From contig NC_091382.1 of assembly GCF_038502225.1 (NCBI RefSeq), positions 14,415,714 to 14,479,713 of the forward strand: a DNA stretch of 64,000 nucleotides, in the 5' to 3' direction. Below are positions 40,401 through 49,400 of the stretch, one piece after another. Within the stretch, counting starts at the first letter, position 1; each line of letters opens with the position of its first letter. Under the pieces are notes generated by a model. That model did not search any database, had not been told where the DNA came from, and was given only the letters and a program-made list of their open reading frames with translations. The translations under genes and the position numbers were made by a program. This stretch comes from Cherax quadricarinatus. Lineage: Eukaryota > Arthropoda > Malacostraca > Decapoda > Parastacidae.

Positions 40401-43400
40401 TCCGGGGAGAGCACATTATTAACCCGAACACGGAAATGCCTGTCAGTTAAAAAGTTCTTAAAGGAAGGATGGTAGATTGCCTCGAAGGCCTAAGGAGTGG
40501 GCTTGGGCTAAAATATTATACCTCCAAGTTGTGTCATATGCCTTCTCAAGGTCAAAAAATATGGCAATAACTGAGTGGTTATTCGCAAAGGCATTACGAA
40601 CATACGTATCCAAGCATAGTAAGGGGTCTATGGTAGAACTTCCCTTACGAAAGCCATATTGACGAGTGGAGAGACTGTTGTGTGTCTCTAAATACCACAC
40701 TAAACGTCTATTTACTAGGCGTTCCATTACTTTGCAAACTGCACTGGTAAGAGCAATGGGACGATAGTGGGAGGTTTCATGTCCCGTAGTGCCTGGTTTG
40801 CGGAAAGGGAGAACAATGGCGGATTTCCACAGCTCTGGAAGAACTCCTTGTGACCAAATAAGATTGTAAAGGCGTAATAGGACTGCAAGGGCTGACTGAT
40901 GTAAATGTTGTAGCATACGAATATGAATGTCGTCGGGCCCAGCTGCCAATGATCGACAAGCTGAGAGTGTTGCCTCCAGTTCTTGAAGTGTAAAAGGCAC
41001 ATTATACTGTTCTTCTCTGAGAGAAGAAAAGTCCAAGGGTGCTACCTCTCTGGCAGACTTTGAGGAAAGAAATGAGGGGCACAGATGGAGTCCCTGAGAA
41101 ATACGGACCAGATGATTGCCAATTTCATTGGCAACATCTAGTGGGTTTGCTATATCAACAATGGCAACCCGCAGAACAGGAGCCTGGTCAGGAGAATATT
41201 TACCACTCAGTTTTCGTACTTTTTTCCAGACTGCACTCATAGAGGAAGCAGAGGTGATGGTGGAGACATAATCTCGCCAGCAAGTGCGTTTAGCGTCACG
41301 GATGACACGGCGAGCGATCGCACGCTTCTGTTTAAAATCAAGGAGTCTCTCTGTGGTTCTATTGTACTGGTACCTGCCCCATGCAGCGCGTTTCAAACGT
41401 ACTGCACGAGCACAACCAGGAGACCACCAAGGCACGCATTTCTGAGAATGCCTGCCCAAAGTTTGAGGTATAGAATGAGAAGCTGCGGTGAAAACGGAGG
41501 ACGAGAAGAGGTGTAAAAGCTCATCGATGGAGGACGAAGAAGGAACCTCTTTAAAAACAGTTAGGTGTGAGTAAAGGTTCCAATTTGCCCAATTAAATTG
41601 CCAGCGTGGGGTGCGAAGAGGTGGTGAATATGAAGGGGAAGTAAGAATGATTGGGAAATGATCACTGTCATGTAAGTCCGGGAGAACAGACCAAGTGAAG
41701 TCTAATGCGGCGGAGGAAGAGCAGACTGAGAGATCGGTGCAAGAGAGAGTATGAGTCCGAGGATCAAAATGGGTGTGAGTACCTGTATTTAAAACATGGA
41801 GGGGGTGGGAGGCAAGAAAAGCCTCTAACTGAATTCCACGGGAATCACAGTGAGACCCCCCCCAGAGGAAATGGTGGGCATTAAAATCACCAAGTAACAA
41901 AATCGGTGGCGGTAATGACGAAACAAGGAAGGCAATATCCGGAATAGATAATGCCCGAGAAGGAGAGAGATATAAAGAACAGAGCATATACCACCTATGT
42001 AAGTGGATATGGGCTGCTGTGTAATGCAGCGAAGTATGAACAAATAGCTGATGGTACAGAATATCAGTGCGTAGAAGAAGGGCACTTTCATTAAAGGTCC
42101 CATCAGGAAAAGGATCTGAAGAATACAATAAATTATAGACTGAGATGGTAGAAATAACAGCAGAGTGTAATTTTGGTTCCTGTAAGCAAACACCAACAGG
42201 GGCAAACTGGAAGAGTAACATCTGAAGCTCACCCCGATTACCCCTGAGACCGCGTATATTCCACTGTAAATAGGCCATGATTGGCAATGATAAAGATACT
42301 TGAAATCCACAGGTAAGGGTTCCTACGGACTAGAGGGGTTAGAAAAGTCCACATGCGGAGGCAGTGGAAAACTTTCAAGCAGCGAAGGAACGGTGCGCTG
42401 TGAAGAAAGGAGTTGCGCAGATGGAGCAGAGGAGAGAGAAAGAGCGGAAGGTGGATCAGTGTCCATTGATGGTTTGGTCTCTGCAATATATTCAGAGATT
42501 GCTTCAAGTGTTTCGGAATTCAGAGACGTCGTATGGGAGACAATATTGAAAATGGTAGGGGGAGGATGAGTAAAGATTGGAACTGTATTGGACTGTACCA
42601 AGGTAGGGGGGGCGAAAGGGTGGAGGGAACTGGAGAAGCGTGGCAGGGGACAGAAGAGGCAGGAACCTGGGAGGTGGCAGAAGAGAAAGAAACTTGGGAG
42701 GGAACAGGGGAGGAAGGTACAGTACGAGGAGGAGGGTGAACCTCTACACTTGTAACTGAGCCAGTGAGAGGGGGAGAACCAGAGACAGAGACAGGGAGGG
42801 TAAAATGAGGAGGTGGAAGATGGGTAGGAGGTGTTAACGGACCTTCTTTTGACTTTTGAGAAGTAGAGGGACGATTGGGAGGAGGTGTCATACGAGGTCT
42901 CGTCGATACTGAGGCTTGTGAGAGAGAACTCGAAGAAGCGAGATCAGACTGAGGCGTTGAAGTAGGGACGTCTGAGCCGAGGACAGCAAAAGGATTAGAT
43001 ACTGGACTGACTATGGGAGAGGTAACCACAGAGGTGGGTGTAGAAGATGGGATACCAGAAGTGGGGGGACGTTTCGAAACACGGGAATAAGAAACACGTG
43101 GGAGTCTCCCTTGAAGGCGGAGATGAGAAACTGCCATGGCATAAGGGAGACCTTCTGTCTCTTTGAGGTAACGGATTTCCCGCTCGTTTAAATAGACTTG
43201 ACAACGGCGAGAGTACGAAGGGTGAGCCTCATGACAGTTAAGGCAAGAGGGAGATCGATTGCAAGACGTATGAGAATGGTCATCGGCACCACACACTGGG
43301 CATTCGGCGATAGATCTGCAATATTTCGCTGGATGGCCAAATCGCCAGCAATTTCTACACTGTTGTGGTGTAGGGATCACCTTTCGAACTTGTAACCGAT

Positions 43401-46400
43401 GTCCTGCTATATAAACTGAGGATGGGAGTTCTCGGCTGTCAAAAGTTAAACGAGCCACATTGCTAGGGTATCGTCTCTGCCCGCGGGCAGGAAGAACGTA
43501 AGTGTCTACCTTGAGGATTGGGAGATCTTGGAGTTCCAGCTGTTCAAGAATGTCAGTGCCACATGTCTGAAAATTTTGTTGAACTATGGTATGGGGCAGA
43601 ATGATGGTACCACTACAAGAATTGAGGGAATGATGTTTTTCAAGAGTGACAGGAACAGTATCGATATGGGAAAGATGAGAGAGCTCATGAGCCTGGGTAG
43701 CATTCTGTACAGTAATGATGCGCGTACTGCTCTTAAGAGCATGAAAAGAAACATCTTTACCAACATGGCGTAGGAGTGCCTTGCCAATACTGTGGTCAGA
43801 AAGATAGGCAGTAGAGGAAGTCGGTCGTAAAGTGAAGAATTTAGTCCATTGGTCAGTCTGAAACTGAGCATGGAAAGGTAGTGAAGGACGTGTCGATCGT
43901 TTCTCAGAAGAACGAGAAGGTGGAGAAGTATCATCAGCAGGTAATTGTCGTTGGCGTTTAGGCGTGGGACCAGAGTTGATCCGACGTGGAATGGGTCGGC
44001 AATTTGAAAATTGCCGCACCGTAGAGGGAGAGGCCGGAAGCATAGTCAGAGGAGAGCGAAGGCCCGATAAATCGAAGGAGTCAGTCGAGGCCTCAGTACC
44101 TGAAGCGGAAGAGGAAACAGCACCGGCAATAGGTACAGAGGCATGTGGAGTGTCTGAAGAGTGGTCCAAAGACGAGGCGGGGTCAGAACGGGGTGCGGTA
44201 TCAAGAAGGGGCCCGGGGGTAGTAGGTTCATGGACTAGGGCTGCCATGGTTAGGTTACTTCTTTCTTTTTGTTTTTAAGAAAAAAAAGAAAGAAGAAAAG
44301 AAAATAAAAATAAAAAAAAGAATAAAAAATGGGCGGACCGGGGAGGGATAGTTCCTAGGAGGAATGAAAGGGCCAGAAATCTCCCTCCACGCCCAAGAGG
44401 ACCTCAGCACCGCAAGTAGCGCAGATGCAGCATGGAACCCGTGCCATACCCTACCCATCATGCTAGTAAACTAACAATCCGAGATAGCAACCTCACATCT
44501 GCCGAGCTACCTCGGTGGACAAAAGAGAGGGCGGCCGGATATCCGCCACAAAGCATACCTCCTTCAGCCACCACCCCCGGAATCCGAAAGGTGGCTTCCA
44601 GAGATACACCCGTCGCCCGAAAGACACCCAAAGCTACCAGGATACCGGAGAGGGATCGGGACATCCCCAGGCGATCCAGATTTCACGGCAAACTATGCCA
44701 CCGCCAAGAACCTCAACGGAATGGGATAGACCCCGGTATCCTTTCCCCTACCTAGGAACTAGCGCGCCTGTGGGAGAAATCCCAAAGGCCAAAAAGAGTA
44801 AGGGAAAAAGGGAGGGGTGGGGAGGAGGAGGAGGAAAGGAAAAAGGGGAGGATGAGGAGGATGGGATAGGGGAGGGGAGATTGGAGGGTAATTAGGTTCG
44901 GTCTGAGGAAGAAGACCGACAGGTCTAATTCCACAGACCAAGAGCCTCTTCACCACGCCAAGGAGCCCCCCCTTGAAGAGGACCTACCCTATTACCTACC
45001 ACCGACTCGTGTACCTCGAACCTTGGGATAGCTGTAACCTGCTGCCTTTGCTTTTGATGTTGCAACACACACGCAGATGGCTTGTCGCCCCAAAGCACTT
45101 CCTCTACCCCTGCCTGCACCCTTACTGCTTGAAACCTCTCATTTTGTAACTCCCTCAGTCTCGCCTTCACTTCGACAATATCGTTCATAGGATAGTTGCC
45201 CCCTACAGCCCTCTGCCCATAACTACCCCTTAACCTGTCCTCTAAATAGTTTGAAAGTCCATATTTTAAGTTATTTATACATTTACCCTCCCTCACATAA
45301 TATTTCCTAAACCTTTCCTTAGCGACACAATCCCACCATTTCACGACATCTTCCACCCCCTATGCATCCTCACTAAGCTCCTTCCATAGGACAGAAAATT
45401 CCTCTAACCCCTCCTCATCATTCAACACACTTATGTCTAATTTCCAGTAACTCCTGTATATTTCTGCAAGTGTCTCCCACCCTACCTCCACCACCACTGG
45501 TCTATGATCCGACAATGCTACCTCAACAGTTTTGAAAGATTGTACTACAACCCCTGAGAAAGATACACTCTGTCTAACCTCACCGCATACCCTCTCCTAC
45601 ACCCCCCCTTCATACGTGTTCCATAACTGAATATCCCTCATTAAATCCCTTAGGGTCACAGACACATATCCTGCCCCTTTCGGTTCCCCATCGACCCTCC
45701 CAATGATGCAATTCCAGTCGCCTCCTACTAGTGCCACCTCCGGTAATGCACGTAAGAAAAACACAAGGTCTTCACACACAAACTCCTGTTTCACCTGTAT
45801 GTTATTCTCTGCAGGCGCATACACGCTTACAAAGGACACACGCTTGACCATGCATCAACCATCCACATGCAAATCCCTCCTCCTTGCCCCCTCCCCTCTC
45901 ACTTTTCTGCAAAACAAACGGGCTCACCTCCCTAATTAATATACCCACACCACCTTTTAAACAGGCAGATGGCAGGGTTACCACCTGAAACCCTGCCATC
46001 TCCAACACCTTACTATCCTTAAAATTATGCTCCTGAAGGAACATAACATCCACTCTAGATTTATTCAGAAACATTCTAAACCATTCTCTCTTTACACTAT
46101 TACACAAACCACCCTTCATGGGGCAGGCCGCAAAGTTTGTGGGCCTGAGCATGTGCTTTTCTGCGCATGTCATCCTACTCATGCCGTGCATCCAGATTCC
46201 CATTCTTTATTTCTGACCAATCACAAGCCTTCCCTGAATCGCTTCAACTAAGTGGTGCCGTCCTGTTCTCACTTCCCATTGGTTGAGAGACCAAGATGTA
46301 AACACTTTTGGCTTGGCATTGGCGAGAGTAACATTTTTTCATCTAGTGAGACTCAAATACCCTTGGATTTTATCCTCTACAATGTCGGTAAGTACTAATT

Positions 46401-49400
46401 GTTATGTCTAGTGCATAAATGAATAGTTTAGGCATATTTTGATGTATATATATATATAAAGGCCATGTGAAGCATAATATGAGTGTACCATGCAAATGAG
46501 AAAAATGCAACATAAGAGGCCTCAATAAATGTTGGTCTGCCCCTTTTAGGGCAAGTTTTCAATTTCAGTAAATAAATAATTATAAAAAATATTTATATTG
46601 CTTATTTGAATTTTGTAGTGGTCTGGATGTGTACAGAATATTTTTGTTGTCCTTCCACATCAATGAGAAATTGTTTTATGGTGAGCCTTCCAACACCAGG
46701 TCAAAATATGTCTGCATAAGAGCAACTTCAAGAGCTTCACCAAGTACTTCCAATGGTGACAGTAATGTTTTGCCAACCTTGCAATTGTCATCTGCTCTCC
46801 ACTACCAGCACTGATGACAGTGTGAGGTTTGATAAAATATTAGGTCACTGGCCAATGCTAGGAGCTACTTAGTTGCAAATATTGCTGCAAAAAGTCATGT
46901 CACATCCTCATTTTACTGCTCCATTTACAAAGTAAATCTATGTATAAAGAAGGATAATAATTGCTTCATAGACTTTCATTCTAGCAGTTAGTAATATAGA
47001 ATGTTCTTTCTCAGGAAACTCAGGAATATGGAACTTGAAAGTTTTATCACTTTGCAATGTGTCCATGTTGCTATTTGGTTCATTTTTATATATTTCTAAT
47101 ACTTACAAAATGTTTGGATACAATTTCCATTTATGTTTTTGATATTGTCTGTTTGTATAATAAGTTAAAAAAATAGTTATTTGGTGTTTTATTAACAATT
47201 GCAACTTTGCAACAATTGAAATTATACTCCCTTAATCGGGCAGGCCTTAGTAGATTATGGCTTCACAGACTAGCAATTGCTCGAAAAATAACCATCAGAA
47301 TTCTATTTATATGGGCTCATTCACCTTACATTGAGATACTCTATCCACTCTAAGGAGTTCAGTTCGAAATTCTAATTTTCCTCTAATATGCCCCATGAAG
47401 GATTTTAATTAATGTTTACTGTCATACACCTGAGGCCTTTAAAAGTTTCCACCCCTGCCTCCTCTCTCCACTCTTCCCAGGGGCACCAGAGCTTGTAGTT
47501 CCACTTGTCACCCTCACACTTCCCACTCTCTCCCCTTCTTCCTGTGCCTCTTGTCGTGGCCACCACTACCTTCACCTTCCACCCAAATCTGCTTCCCAGG
47601 CCACTGTGCTGGCATCAGGACATCATCTGAATCAGACGCAGCAGTCCTCTTCCTCGTGACGACCACATCTTCCATAACTTAGTCTGGGATGCCTCACAAT
47701 GGACCTCTACTTCCACTGTACATTGGTTCATTGATCCCGGTGACACCTCTGCCACGCTATCAATCCCGTAGTCCGTATGGTTCTCCTGTCATTGACACAC
47801 CACAGCCGTCAACTTGTCGTCTACTACTCACTCAGGTGCAACCGCCTCCTCAGGCCGTTACAAAGACTTCAACACCTCAGCCAATTCCTCCTCAATATCC
47901 AACACTTCCTCCTGTACTTTCTGCTCATCACTTGCTTCTGGAAGAGTCTCTGGGTCAGTTAACTGGTCGAGGGCCTCACCCTCTCCCCCAACCATATGCG
48001 CCTCATCCTCTATCTCGCTCCATAGACGACCACGGCCTCCCTCACATCATTGTCCCCCACCTGCTTCCTCCATTGCAGGAGCGGATGCCTCCACCTCTGA
48101 GCCAGGCGCTCATTGCTGCTTCCCACACACTGCTGCTATGTGATCATATTCCCCACATAGGCAGCATGTACGTCTTTGCCCGGCATACGAAACCATGACC
48201 TGTGTCCTGAATTCCTGTAGGTACATGTAAGACGGTATGGGGTGTTGCAATGTCATTTTTAGGTTAAAAGTGCCTTCCAGTAGACCCGCGTAGGCTCCTG
48301 TCACCCACGTACCGTGCTTGACCAAATGAACTGTCCCATATTTCTCAAAAAACACCTCTAATATCTGCCTCATCCATCTCAAAGGGAACATTACGACGCT
48401 TGATCCATGTGTAATGCCTGGATACATCAATCATCCTCATGCGAACAGCGTGAGGATGATTGACGATTCGTACACCGTTGCTGTGAGCAATTTCACAAAG
48501 AATTCCGTGAGCTCCATTTAAAGCTACCCAGTTTAACTCTCCATCCTTAATGCCATACATCTCTCTGATGACCTTGGGTAGTAATACTTGTGCTGAAACG
48601 GGCAATATTGCCCTTCGGAGAAGCTCATTTCTGACAGTGTTGATCCGGCATCTATGACTGAACGCCATGTTGACTAATGGTAGTTCTCCTGGTTTGACAG
48701 CAGAGGCACGACAGCACCACCTCACACCACCACAACCAGGCAGCTGAGGAGCATCTGCGCAGTAGATCCTCTAGGCCCGAAAGCGAAGAGCACAATGTTC
48801 TGGTGAAAGTTCATGTCTATGCTTGTTGTGTGTGTACTTATGTAAATTATAAGTGGCAGTTGGAATGCCTATCTATTGGAGAGAGGGGGAGGGGTTGGTG
48901 TGTGTAGGACGCATGGTATATATACCATGGCATGATGCAAACCGTGGTACTAGTTTACTATGTATTTGCCTGTGGGTTGCTTATTAGGTTAGCTTATGTA
49001 TAGTTATACATAGTGTATTTTCTTCATGACCTTGTGTAGTGTTGGGCAGAGTTAATGTTTATCACTACCAACATTGCATCTTTTTCCTTGTGTAACTATA
49101 CATGTATGTAAATGTATGTCCGGTTTTTAATAAAATATAAAAAACCAAAACAATTCAACTTTGGCCCCCTTGTGTCACTTGATTCAGTAGTTGGATCAGT
49201 GTTGTTGAGTAACCTGTGTCACATGAACCAGTAGTTGGACCATTACACGTGGGACACAAATGACCATAGGGACAGTAGTTGGAACAGTCTTGCTGGGGCA
49301 GATACGGCCTATAGACCAACAGCTGGACCAGCTGTGGTGGGACACATATGGTCTATAGGTCAGTAGCTGGTCCAGTGCCGGAAGGACACATGTGGTCTCT

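Larger units (their letters stand above)
38387..44980 (-). mobile_element. I/Nimb-clade LINE, full length, TSD GACCTACCCTAT
   Basis: 6594 bp between two copies of GACCTACCCTAT (38375-38386, 44981-44992). It has a GA/CT-rich 5' UTR, ORF1 (zinc-knuckle Gag-like), ORF2 with endonuclease, RT and an RNase H domain, and a TTATTA-type 3' tail. RNase H downstream of RT places it in the I superfamily. It inserted into Tx1-like LINE copy B. ORF1 and ORF2 each carry frameshifts, so it is probably inactive. Confidence 0.93.

Noticed and set aside
44432..44895. Plus-strand frames with Arg/Gly-rich product
   Set aside because: Antisense of the I-clade LINE 5' UTR, compositional only.
47689..48198. Pro/His-rich 169-codon plus-strand frame
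   Set aside because: Opposite strand of the broken Tx1-like ORF1 region; low-complexity, no family pattern.
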